From Streptomyces lavendofoliae (GTDB lineage: Bacteria > Actinomycetota > Actinomycetes > Streptomycetales > Streptomycetaceae), in NCBI RefSeq assembly GCF_014649735.1, contig NZ_BMTP01000014.1, forward strand, positions 62,001 through 126,000: DNA of 64,000 nt, given 5' to 3'. The notes beneath the pieces are model-generated. The model was not told the DNA's origin, ran no database searches, and saw nothing but the letters and a program-made list of their open reading frames with translations. How positions within the stretch are numbered: position 1 is the first letter of the stretch; each line of letters opens with the position of its first letter. The translations under genes and the position numbers were made by a program. Below, piece by piece: positions 45,482-53,025 of this stretch.

Positions 45482-45994
45482 ATGCAGCAACCCCCCGTCG
45501 TCGTCGTGATGGGCGTGGCCGGGACCGGCAAGACCACCGTCGGTCCGCTGGTCGCCGAGCGCCTCGGCGTGCCCTACGCCGAGGGCGACGACTTCCACCC
45601 GGAGGCGAACATCGCCAAGATGTCGGCCGGCGTCCCGCTGGACGACGACGACCGGTGGCCCTGGCTCGACGCCATCGGGCAGTGGGCGCACGGGCGGGCG
45701 GGCCTCGGCGGGGTGGTGAGCAGCTCGGCGCTGAAGCGGGCGTACCGCGACCGGCTGCGCTCGGCCGCGCCCGGCGTCGTCTTCCTCCACCTGACCGGCG
45801 ACCGGTCGCTGATCGAGCGGCGGATGTCCGCGCGCACGGGGCACTTCATGCCCACGGCGCTGCTGGACTCGCAGTTCGCGACGCTCCAGCCGCTCGGCGA
45901 CGACGAGGCCGGGGTGGCCGTCGACGTCTCCGGTTCACCGCGGGAGATCACCGACCGGGCGGTCGCCGCCCTGCGCGGGTTCGCCCCGCGCTGA
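45482..45994 (+). CDS. gntK: Gluconokinase (P-loop, GntK type)
   Basis: 170-residue thermoresistant-type kinase converting D-gluconate to 6-phosphogluconate. The Walker A is GVAGTGKTT near residue 10; GDDFHPEANIAKM near 36 and the lid segment RMSARTGHFMP near 120 match the family. ATG at 45482 is chosen: GCGAGGCA lies upstream and the P-loop follows at the usual distance. The longer in-frame start at 45365 would lie across the operator. It works with GntP, 320 nt downstream. Confidence 0.95.
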   Translation: MQQPPVVVVMGVAGTGKTTVGPLVAERLGVPYAEGDDFHPEANIAKMSAGVPLDDDDRWPWLDAIGQWAHGRAGLGGVVSSSALKRAYRDRLRSAAPGVVFLHLTGDRSLIERRMSARTGHFMPTALLDSQFATLQPLGDDEAGVAVDVSGSPREITDRAVAALRGFAPR

Positions 45995-46314
45995 GCCCCG
46001 GTCGGCGGGTCCGTCCGCGTCGCGCCCGTGTCCGCCCACCCGCTGCCGCCCGCCCCGCCCGTACGCCGGTGGACGGCCCGGCTCGGGGACCGTGCCGTAC
46101 GGCCCCGCGTCGTCGCCATGGGGAGGACGGTCGCGGTCGCCGTACGGGGTCGTACCCGGCCCGTGCACCCGGTGCGGACCCGTACGGCTCGTGGGGGTCC
46201 GTCGCACCGGGCCTCCGGCGGCTCCGCTCCCGGTTTCCCACCCCTCCCCCCTCCGCCGTCCCCACCCACCCACCCACCCAGTCCAGACCCGGCCCCTGAC
46301 CCCGAGGAACCCCT
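45995..46314. other. Gap between gluconokinase and the gluconate permease
   Basis: A 320-bp gap with no supported gene. It contains several CGTACGG-type repeats and a short CCCA/ACCC microsatellite at about 46260-46281 just before the permease leader. CGAGGAAC before the GTG is the likely ribosome site. Confidence 0.5.
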
Positions 46315-47712
46315 GTGACCAGTCTCAACGTCGAGATGCTGGCAGCGGACGCCACCGAGCCGATCACCTCGGCCGGCAACGCCCAGCTGGGCATCGCCGT
46401 GCTGGCGGGCATCGCCGTCATCGTCCTGCTCATCACGAAGTTCAAGCTCCACGCCTTCCTGGCGCTGACCATAGGATCGCTGGCGCTCGGCGCCTTCGCG
46501 GGCGCCCCGCTCGACGCGGCCATCGCCTCCTTCACCAAGGGGCTCGGCTCGACCGTCGCGGGCGTCGGTGTGCTCATCGCCCTCGGGGCGATCCTCGGCA
46601 AGCTGCTCGCCGACTCCGGCGGCGCCGACCAGATCGTGGACACGATCCTGGCCAGGGCGGGCGGCCGGGCCATGCCGTGGGCGATGGTGCTGATCGCGTC
46701 GGTGATCGGGCTGCCGCTGTTCTTCGAGGTCGGCATCGTGCTGCTGATCCCGGTGGTGCTGATGGTCGCCAAGCGCGGCGGCTACTCCCTGATGCGGATC
46801 GGCGTCCCGGCGCTGGCGGGCCTGTCCGTGATGCACGGCCTGATCCCGCCGCACCCCGGCCCGCTGGTCGCCATCGACGCCATCGGGGCCAACCTGGGCG
46901 TCACGCTGGCGCTGGGCATCGTCGTCGCCGTCCCGACCGTGATCGTCGCCGGCCCGCTGTTCTCCCGCTACGCGGCACGGTGGGTGGACGTGCCGGTGCC
47001 CGAGCGCATGGTCCCGCAGCGGGCGTCCGACGACCTGGAGCGGCGGCCCGGCTTCGGCGCCACGGTGGCGACCGTGCTGCTGCCCGTGGTGCTGATGCTG
47101 GTCAAGGCCCTGGTGGACATCGTCGTCGACGACCCGGAGAACGGCGTCCAGCGGGTGACCGACGTCATCGGCTCGCCGCTCATCGCGCTGCTCGCCGCGG
47201 TCCTGGTGGGCATCTTCACCCTGGGGCGGGCGGCCGGCTTCACCAAGGAGCGGATCTCCTCGACCGTGGAGACCTCGCTCGCCCCGATCGCGGGTGTCCT
47301 GCTGATCGTGGGCGCGGGCGGCGGCTTCAAGCAGACCCTGATCGATGTGGGTGTCGGGCAGATGATCCTGGACTTCTCCGAGAACTGGGCGATCCCGGCG
47401 CTGCTGCTGGCCTGGCTGATCGCGGTGGCGATCCGGCTGGCCACCGGATCGGCGACGGTCGCCACCATCTCGGCGGCCGGTCTGGTCGCGCCGCTGGCGG
47501 CCGACATGTCGACCTCGCACGCGGCACTGCTGGTGCTGGCGATCGGCGCGGGCTCCCTCTTCTTCAGCCACGTCAACGACGCCGGCTTCTGGTTGGTGAA
47601 GGAGTATTTCGGGATGAGCGTCGGCCAGACGATCAAGACCTGGTCGGTGATGGAGACCATCATCTCGGTCGTCGGGATCGTCTTCGTGCTGCTGCTGTCA
47701 CTGGTGCTGTAG
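46315..47712 (+). CDS. gntP: Gluconate:proton symporter GntP
   Basis: 465-residue integral membrane transporter of the GntP family, with about 12 hydrophobic helices. Family features include the LPLFFEVGIVLLIPV and HGLIPPHPGPLVAI blocks (near 145 and 180) and the C-terminal SLFFSHVNDAGFW (near 415). It imports gluconate for the gluconokinase encoded upstream. The GTG start is used. Regulation by the divergent GntR protein is inferred from proximity. Confidence 0.95.
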   Translation: MTSLNVEMLAADATEPITSAGNAQLGIAVLAGIAVIVLLITKFKLHAFLALTIGSLALGAFAGAPLDAAIASFTKGLGSTVAGVGVLIALGAILGKLLADSGGADQIVDTILARAGGRAMPWAMVLIASVIGLPLFFEVGIVLLIPVVLMVAKRGGYSLMRIGVPALAGLSVMHGLIPPHPGPLVAIDAIGANLGVTLALGIVVAVPTVIVAGPLFSRYAARWVDVPVPERMVPQRASDDLERRPGFGATVATVLLPVVLMLVKALVDIVVDDPENGVQRVTDVIGSPLIALLAAVLVGIFTLGRAAGFTKERISSTVETSLAPIAGVLLIVGAGGGFKQTLIDVGVGQMILDFSENWAIPALLLAWLIAVAIRLATGSATVATISAAGLVAPLAADMSTSHAALLVLAIGAGSLFFSHVNDAGFWLVKEYFGMSVGQTIKTWSVMETIISVVGIVFVLLLSLVL

Positions 47713-47765
47713 CGCCCCCGGCCTCCCGTGGCGGGCGGGGCGGCGGTTTGCCAGACTGTCGCCCC

Positions 47766-48191
47766 ATGACGGACCACGAACGGCTCGAGCCCTACCTGTT
47801 GGCCTTCCCCGGACCCTTGCGCGACCGGTTGGTCGCCGCCGTCCTGTCGGGCGGGAAGGTGACGACGACCGGTCTCCTCGCGGAGTACGAGGCGGAGGGC
47901 GAGGAACTGCCGCGGGCCGGCGAACGCTTGGCGCTCATCGACTCCGGCGGCCGCGAGGTCGCGGTCGTCGAGGTGACGGAGGTGCGGGTGCTGCCGCTCG
48001 GCGAGGTGGACCTGACGCACGCGCTCGACGAGGGCGAGGGGTACGCCTCGGTCGCCGAGTGGCGCGACGGCCACGAACGCTTCTGGCACGGCGCAGAGAC
48101 GCGCCAGGCCCTCGGGGACCCGGACTTCACGGTGGACGACAGCACCATGGTGGTCGCCGAGCGGTTCCGCGTCGTGGAGCGCACGCGGTGA
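47766..48191 (+). CDS. ASCH-domain protein
   Basis: 141-residue protein of the ASCH superfamily (PUA-like fold, possible RNA or nucleoside binding). TTTGLLAEYEAEGEELPRAGERLALIDSGGREVAVVEVTEVRVLPLGEV is the characteristic region but is described here only by its span, about residues 33-82. EWRDGHERFW near 100 is the second ASCH block. The start ATG is conserved in position relative to the domain. Its stop overlaps the next gene's GTG start by GTGA, so the two are coupled. Biological role unknown; some ASCH proteins are amidohydrolases of modified cytidine. Confidence 0.85.
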   Translation: MTDHERLEPYLLAFPGPLRDRLVAAVLSGGKVTTTGLLAEYEAEGEELPRAGERLALIDSGGREVAVVEVTEVRVLPLGEVDLTHALDEGEGYASVAEWRDGHERFWHGAETRQALGDPDFTVDDSTMVVAERFRVVERTR

Positions 48192-48565
48192 CGGGGGTGG
48201 ACGAGGCGGTCGCGGGCGAGTTGCTGCTCGCGGACCCTGTCGTACGGGCGTCCCGGGCGGAGGCGGACCGGCTGCTGCACCCGGAGTTCGTGGAGGTCGG
48301 CGCCTCGGGGCGGCGGTGGAGCCGGGACGACATGCTCGCCGCGCTGCCGGAGCTGGAGGGCGGAGCGGCGGACGGCCCCCGGTACGAGGTGACCGGCATG
48401 ACGGGCGTCCCCCTCGCCCCGGACCTGGTGCACCTGACGTACGAGACGGTCATCGCCGGCCGTCGTGCCCGGCGCAGCTCGCTGTGGCGCCGTGACCCGG
48501 ACGCCGGCGGCGCCTGGCGGCTGTACTACCACCAGGGGACGCCGGTGCCGGAGGGCACGGCCTAG
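48188..48565 (+). CDS. DUF4440/NTF2-like protein
   Basis: 125-residue small protein with the cystatin-like NTF2 fold. Features are a leading helix (VDEAVAGELLLADPVV), LLHPEFVEVGASGRRWSRDDML and a C-terminal beta-sheet ending WRLYYHQGTPVP, a tail typical of DUF4440 proteins. GTG at 48188 overlaps the ASCH gene's stop, so it is translationally coupled. It could be a small enzyme or ligand-binding protein; there is no clear catalytic residue. It ends 4 nt inside the convergent dehydrogenase. Confidence 0.82.
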   Translation: MTGVDEAVAGELLLADPVVRASRAEADRLLHPEFVEVGASGRRWSRDDMLAALPELEGGAADGPRYEVTGMTGVPLAPDLVHLTYETVIAGRRARRSSLWRRDPDAGGAWRLYYHQGTPVPEGTA

Positions 48566-50220
48566 GCGCCGGTGGCCTTCGCGGCGGCCCGGCCGGCCGC
48601 GCGGCCGGAGAAGAGACAGCCGCCGAGAAAGGTGCCCTCCAGGGAGCGGTAGCCGTGGACGCCGCCACCGCCGAAGCCGGCCGCCTCGCCGGCCGCGTAG
48701 ACCCCGGGGAGCGGGGCGCCGCCGGCGGTGAGGACGCGGGACGAGAGGTCGGTCTCCAGGCCGCCGAGCGACTTGCGGGTGAGGATGTTCAGGCGTACGG
48801 CGACCAGCGGGCCGGCCGCCGGGTCCAGGACGCGGTGCGGGGCGACCGTGCGGATGAGCCGGTCACCGAGGTACTTGCGGGCACCGCGGATCGCCGTGAC
48901 CTGGAGGTCCTTGGTGAAGGGGTTGGCGATCTCCCGGTCGCGCGCGGTGATCTCGCGGCGCAGCGCGGCCTCGTCGATGAGGGGTTCCTTCGTCAGCGCG
49001 TTCATGCCCCGCACCAAAGACGGCAGGTCCTCCTCGATGACGAAGTCGGCGCCGTGGTCCATGAACGCCTTGACCGGTCCGGGCACGTCGGCGCGGGCGC
49101 GGTCCAGCACGCCGCGCACCGACCTGCCCGTGAGGTCCGGGTTCTGCTCGGAGCCGGAGAGGGTGAACTCCTTGCCGATGATGCGCCGGTTGAGGACGAA
49201 CCAGGTGTAGCCGTGCCCCGACCTCATGATGTGTTCGAGGGTGCCGAGCGTGTCGAAGCCGGGGAAGAGCGGGACGGGCAGCCGGCGGCCGTGGGCGTCC
49301 AGCCAGAGGGACGACGGGCCGGGCAGGATGCGGATGCCGTGGCGCGCCCAGATGGGGTTCCAGTTCTCGATGCCCTCGGTGTAGTGCCACATCCGGTCGC
49401 GGTTGATGTGGTGGGCCCCGGCCTCCTCGGCGATGCCGAGCATCAGTCCGTCGACGTGGGCGGGGACGCCGGAGAGCATCTTCGCGGGAGGGGTGCCGAG
49501 CCGTTCGGGCCACTGGGCGCGGACCAGGTCGTGGTTGCCGCCGATGCCGCCGGAGGTGACGATCACGGCCTGGGCGCGGTACTCGAAGGCTCCGGTGACC
49601 CGTCGGCTGCTGGCGGTGCCGCGCTCGGCGCCGGACGGCTCCAGGATCTCGCCGCTGACGGTGTCGACGTCGCCCGCGGTGCGGCCGAGGCCGGTGACCC
49701 GGTGCCGGAACGCCGGCCGTACGAGGCCCCTGGCGATGCCCGCGCGGACGCGCCGCTCGAAGGGGGCGACCAGCCCGGGACCGGTGCCCCAGGTGATGTG
49801 GAAACGCGGTACGGAGTTGCCGTGGCCGGTCGCGTCGTAGCCGCCGCGTTCGGCCCAGCCCACGACCGGGAAGAAGCGGACGCCCTGCCGGTGCAGCCAG
49901 GCCCGCTTCTCGCCGGCCGCGAAGTCGACGTACGCCTCGGCCCACTTGCGCGGCCAGTGGTCCTCGGGGCGGTCGAAACCGGCCGTGCCGAGCCAGTCCT
50001 GGAGGGCGAGGGCGTGGCTGTCGCGGATGCGCATCCGGCGCTGCTCGGGCGAGTCGACGAAGAAGAGCCCGCCGAAGGACCAGTGCGCCTGGCCGCCGAT
50101 GGACTGCTCCGGTTCCTGGTCGAGGAGGATGACGCTGCGGCCCGCGTCGACGAGCTCGGCGGTGGCGACGAGGCCGGCGAGGCCCGCCCCGATCACGATC
50201 ACATCTGCGTCGTACGCCAT
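48562..50220 (-). CDS. FAD-binding dehydrogenase (KsdD/fumarate-reductase-like)
   Basis: 552-residue flavoprotein. The N-terminal FAD motif is VIVIGAGLAGLVATAELVDAG (4-24); the Gly-rich VTSGGIGGNHDLVRAQWPER block near 225 and the C-terminal YAAGEAAGFGGGGVHGYRSLEGTF near 515 close the flavin site. The overall pattern is that of the 3-ketosteroid-delta-1-dehydrogenase and fumarate-reductase flavoprotein family, but the substrate is not specified. Many streptomycetes keep one copy of this gene. There are no membrane segments. It is divergent from the NUDIX operon. Confidence 0.9.
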   Translation of the reverse strand: MAYDADVIVIGAGLAGLVATAELVDAGRSVILLDQEPEQSIGGQAHWSFGGLFFVDSPEQRRMRIRDSHALALQDWLGTAGFDRPEDHWPRKWAEAYVDFAAGEKRAWLHRQGVRFFPVVGWAERGGYDATGHGNSVPRFHITWGTGPGLVAPFERRVRAGIARGLVRPAFRHRVTGLGRTAGDVDTVSGEILEPSGAERGTASSRRVTGAFEYRAQAVIVTSGGIGGNHDLVRAQWPERLGTPPAKMLSGVPAHVDGLMLGIAEEAGAHHINRDRMWHYTEGIENWNPIWARHGIRILPGPSSLWLDAHGRRLPVPLFPGFDTLGTLEHIMRSGHGYTWFVLNRRIIGKEFTLSGSEQNPDLTGRSVRGVLDRARADVPGPVKAFMDHGADFVIEEDLPSLVRGMNALTKEPLIDEAALRREITARDREIANPFTKDLQVTAIRGARKYLGDRLIRTVAPHRVLDPAAGPLVAVRLNILTRKSLGGLETDLSSRVLTAGGAPLPGVYAAGEAAGFGGGGVHGYRSLEGTFLGGCLFSGRAAGRAAAKATGA

Positions 50221-50306
50221 GGGTCCTCATCCTCGTCGGCAGGGTGCTCCGATCTTCGGTACGCGGCGGTAACACGTCAACAGGTGGGCGGTGATTTGAT
50301 GGCCGC

Positions 50307-50834
50307 ATGAGCGCTGCCGAGGAGATCCTGGACGTCGTCGACGAGCACGACCGGGTGGTGGGGCGGCTGCCGCGCGGCGAGGTGTACGCGCGGGGCCTGC
50401 GCCACCGGTGCGTGTTCGTGCTCGTGCGGGACGCCGGGGACCGGGTGTTCGTCCACCGCCGCACGGCCACCAAGCTGGTCTTCCCGTCCCTGTACGACAT
50501 GTTCGTGGGCGGTGTCGTCGGGGCGGGCGAGGGGTACGACGAGGCGGCGCTGCGGGAGGCGGAGGAGGAGCTGGGCGTCCGGGGGCTGCCGCGCCCCACC
50601 CCGCTGCTGAAGTTCCTGTACGAGGACGCCGCCGGGCGCGGGTCGTGGTGGTCGGCCGTGTACGAGGTCCGGTGCGACCTGCCGGTGGACCCGCAGGTGG
50701 AGGAGGTGGCGTGGCACGGCTTCCTGCCGGAGCGGGAGCTTCTGGCGCGCCTCGGCACATGGGAGTGGGTGCCGGACGGGCTGGCCGCCTACGAAAGGCT
50801 GCGGGCGCACCGCGCCGGTACGCTGATCATGTGA
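50307..50834 (+). CDS. NUDIX hydrolase
   Basis: 175-residue pyrophosphohydrolase. The Nudix box is intact: GVVGAGEGYDEAALREAEEELGV, placed near residues 70-92, with the metal-binding REAEEE run. The flanks (FVHRRTATKLVFPSLYDMF) resemble the IPP isomerase/YfcD-like branch of NUDIX proteins, which act on small diphosphates. It begins a tightly packed operon: its stop overlaps the next start (GTGA), and that gene overlaps the third (TGATG). Confidence 0.9.
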   Translation: MSAAEEILDVVDEHDRVVGRLPRGEVYARGLRHRCVFVLVRDAGDRVFVHRRTATKLVFPSLYDMFVGGVVGAGEGYDEAALREAEEELGVRGLPRPTPLLKFLYEDAAGRGSWWSAVYEVRCDLPVDPQVEEVAWHGFLPERELLARLGTWEWVPDGLAAYERLRAHRAGTLIM

Positions 50835-51223
50835 CCGATTTCGTGCGGGGCCTGCGGCTGTGGTTCGCGCCGCAGCGGATCCGCGAGGAGGGCGAGACGC
50901 CCGACTACCGGTTCTCCCTCGCCAACGAGCGCACCTTCCTCGCCTGGATCCGTACCGCGCTCGCCCTGGTGGGCGGCGGTTTCGCGGTGGACCAGTTCCT
51001 GCCCGGTCTGCGCTGGGGCGTCCGGGTCGGGATGGCGCTCGCGCTGCTCGCCGCCGGGGCGCTGTGCGCGCTGCGGGCGGTGAACCACTGGGTGCGGTGC
51101 GAGCGGGCGATGCGGCGGGACGAGGACCTGCCGGTCAGCCGGTTCCCGACGCTGCTGAGCCTGGCCGTGGGGCTGGTCGCCGGCGCGATGGTGGTGGTCG
51201 TCCTCCTCGGCTGGAGCGGCTGA
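50831..51223 (+). CDS. DUF202/YidH-family membrane protein
   Basis: 130-residue inner-membrane protein. The YidH signature FSLANERTFLAWIRTALALVGGG begins near residue 25; three hydrophobic segments lie at about 35-55, 60-80 and 100-125. It is coupled to the NUDIX gene by a 4-nt GTGA overlap and to a second, shorter DUF202 gene by TGATG. Paired DUF202 genes of different lengths are usual in actinobacteria and suggest a hetero-oligomer. Function unknown. Confidence 0.88.
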   Translation: MTDFVRGLRLWFAPQRIREEGETPDYRFSLANERTFLAWIRTALALVGGGFAVDQFLPGLRWGVRVGMALALLAAGALCALRAVNHWVRCERAMRRDEDLPVSRFPTLLSLAVGLVAGAMVVVVLLGWSG

Positions 51224-51561
51224 TGGCGGGCGGGCCGGGTGGTGCGCGCGGGCCGGCCGTCGTCCGCGATCCGGGGCTGCAGCCGGAGCGGACCCGGCTG
51301 GCGTGGCGGCGTACCACGCTGTCGGCCACCGTCGGCGCGGTGCTCGCCGCCAAGCAGGCGGTGCACGACGACGTCACGGCGGCCGGGCTGATGGGCGCGG
51401 GGCTGTCGCTGCTGGTGTGGCTGGTGTTCCTCGGGGTGTCCCATCGCCGGATGGTGGCGCTCGGGACGGCCCGGCCGCGTCCGATGACGCCGCGCGGGGC
51501 GGTCCTGGCGGCGGCGTGCACGGTGGCGCTGGCCGCGTTCGGGGCGGGTGTGGTGCTGTAG
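51223..51561 (+). CDS. DUF202-family membrane protein, short paralogue
   Basis: 112-residue protein, the partner of the preceding DUF202 gene. LQPERTRLAWRRTTLSATVGAVL (about 18-40) carries the ERTxLAWxRT pattern of the family, followed by two more hydrophobic segments ending at VVL. The ATG overlaps the previous stop (TGATG). The two paralogues probably assemble together in the membrane. A role in transport or acid stress is sometimes guessed for the family, but nothing here proves it. Confidence 0.86.
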   Translation: MAGGPGGARGPAVVRDPGLQPERTRLAWRRTTLSATVGAVLAAKQAVHDDVTAAGLMGAGLSLLVWLVFLGVSHRRMVALGTARPRPMTPRGAVLAAACTVALAAFGAGVVL

Positions 51562-51589
51562 CCGGGGGGGCGCCGGGGCCGGCGGCCGG

Positions 51590-52525
51590 TCAGCGGGCGC
51601 GGCCCACCGTCACGACGACCTTGCCGTGCAGGCCGCCCTCCATGTTGGCGCGCTGGGCGTCGGCGGCCTGTTCCAGCGGGAACGACTTGGCGACCCGTAC
51701 CGTCAGGACGCCCTGCTCCGCCAGCTCGGCGAGCGCGGTCAGGTCCGCCGGATCGGGACGTACCCAGAAGTAGTGGCCGCCCATCGTGAGCACCTCGCCG
51801 TCCGCGATGGAGGCGAGGCGGCCTTCCGGGGCGAGCAGGGCCGCCGAGTCCTTCAGCACCTGGCCGCCGACCGTGTCGAGCGCGGCGTCCACGCCGTGCG
51901 GGGCCAGCTCCCGGACGCGGTCGCGGAAACCGTCGCCGTACGGCACCGGCTCGGCCCCCAGCTCGCGCACCCGGTCCTGGCCCTCGTCGCGGGAGGCGCC
52001 GATCACGCGGGCGCCGAGGTGCCGGGCGATCTGGACGGCCATCGACCCGACGGCGCCGGACGCGGCGTGCACCAGGACGGTGTCTCCGGAGCGGACGCGC
52101 AGCGGCCGGTGCAGCACCTGGTAGGCGGTGAGTCCGGCCAGCGGGAGGGCGGCCGCCTCCTCGAAGCCGAGGTTGCGCGGCTTGCGGGCCAGGGTACGGA
52201 CGGGCGCGGCGACGTACTCGGCGAAGGTGCCGTGGCACAGCACGTCCTCGCGTACGTACCCCATCACCTCGTCACCGACGGCGAACTCGGGCACGGACAC
52301 CCCGGGCTGGACGACGACGCCGGAGACGTCCCAGCCCGGGATCACCGGGAAGACGGTGTCGAAGATCGTGTCGAGGTAGCCCGCCTGGGCCTTCCAGTCG
52401 ACCGGGTTGACCGCCGCCGCGCGTACTTCGACGAGCACCTTGTCGGGTCCCACCCTGGGGTCGGGCCGGTCTCCGTACTCGAGGACCTCGGGGCCGCCGT
52501 AGCGGCGGTAACTGATCGCCTTCAT
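51590..52525 (-). CDS. MDR-family NADPH:quinone-oxidoreductase-like enzyme
   Basis: 311-residue medium-chain reductase without zinc cysteines, as in zeta-crystallin and quinone reductases. The N-terminal catalytic fold (1-120) contains AAAVNPVDWKAQAGY and PGWDVSGVV; VLVHAASGAVGSMAVQIARHLG (near 150) is the NADPH Rossmann motif. The C-terminus ends GKVVVTVGRAR. The ATG at 52525 starts the conserved MKAISYRRYGGPEVL. The substrate is likely a quinone or enone. It is divergent from the His-rich gene. Confidence 0.91.
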   Translation of the reverse strand: MKAISYRRYGGPEVLEYGDRPDPRVGPDKVLVEVRAAAVNPVDWKAQAGYLDTIFDTVFPVIPGWDVSGVVVQPGVSVPEFAVGDEVMGYVREDVLCHGTFAEYVAAPVRTLARKPRNLGFEEAAALPLAGLTAYQVLHRPLRVRSGDTVLVHAASGAVGSMAVQIARHLGARVIGASRDEGQDRVRELGAEPVPYGDGFRDRVRELAPHGVDAALDTVGGQVLKDSAALLAPEGRLASIADGEVLTMGGHYFWVRPDPADLTALAELAEQGVLTVRVAKSFPLEQAADAQRANMEGGLHGKVVVTVGRAR

Positions 52526-52633
52526 AGGTCCGACCCTCCGGCCCGGGGCGCGGTTCCGCAAGACGAGCCGGATCGTCACCGGCGAGGAGGACTAGCCTGG
52601 GAGTGTCACCGACGTCCACGCCGGAGGTTCGCG

Positions 52634-52933
52634 ATGACCGTCCTCCACCAGGAACACTCCGCCCACGACGGCCATGCCCACGGCCCCGCGTGCGGACACC
52701 GGGCCATGGTCCACGGCGACCACCTCGACTACGTGCACGACGGGCACCTGCACCGGGAGCACGCCGGGCACTGGGACGAGTGCGAGCCGGGCGAGCACGT
52801 CGCCCACAGCGGGCACGCCCACGAGCACGGTGACGGCTGCGGGCACCCGGCCGTCGCGCACGGCGACCACGTCGACTACGTGCACGAGGACCACCGCCAC
52901 GCCGCGCACGGCGATCACTGGGACGACCACTGA
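52634..52933 (+). CDS. Small histidine-rich protein with two internal repeats
   Basis: 99-residue cytoplasmic protein in which about a quarter of residues are His, with many Asp and Gly. Two copies of a roughly 30-residue unit are visible: GHRAMVHGDHLDYVHDGHLH... (near 21) and GHPAVAHGDHVDYVHEDHRH... (near 70). Each contains HGDHxDYVH and ends GHWDE or GDHWDDH; three cysteines accompany them. There is no signal peptide. This composition binds Zn, Ni, Cu or Co and suggests a metal buffer or chaperone. CGGAGG precedes the ATG. I see no recognisable Zur box upstream. Not recognised as a named family. Confidence 0.8.
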   Translation: MTVLHQEHSAHDGHAHGPACGHRAMVHGDHLDYVHDGHLHREHAGHWDECEPGEHVAHSGHAHEHGDGCGHPAVAHGDHVDYVHEDHRHAAHGDHWDDH

Positions 52934-52993
52934 GACGACCGCCCGGACGGGTGTCCCGGCGCACGGTCCCGGCGGCCGGTCGCGCGGCCGTGA

Positions 52994-53019
52994 GGCGCCG
53001 TCCCGCGCGTGACGGCGCC
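52994..53019. terminator. Hairpin between the His-rich and dehydratase genes
   Basis: GGCGCCGT (52994-53001) pairs with ACGGCGCC (53012-53019) around a 10-nt loop between convergent stops at 52933 and 53026. GC-rich chance pairing is possible but the placement is right. Confidence 0.5.
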
Positions 53020-53025
53020 GGTCCG

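Noticed and set aside
52526-52633. Zur or Nur box before the His-rich gene
   Set aside because: The gap is GC-rich and lacks the AT-rich palindrome expected for these regulators.
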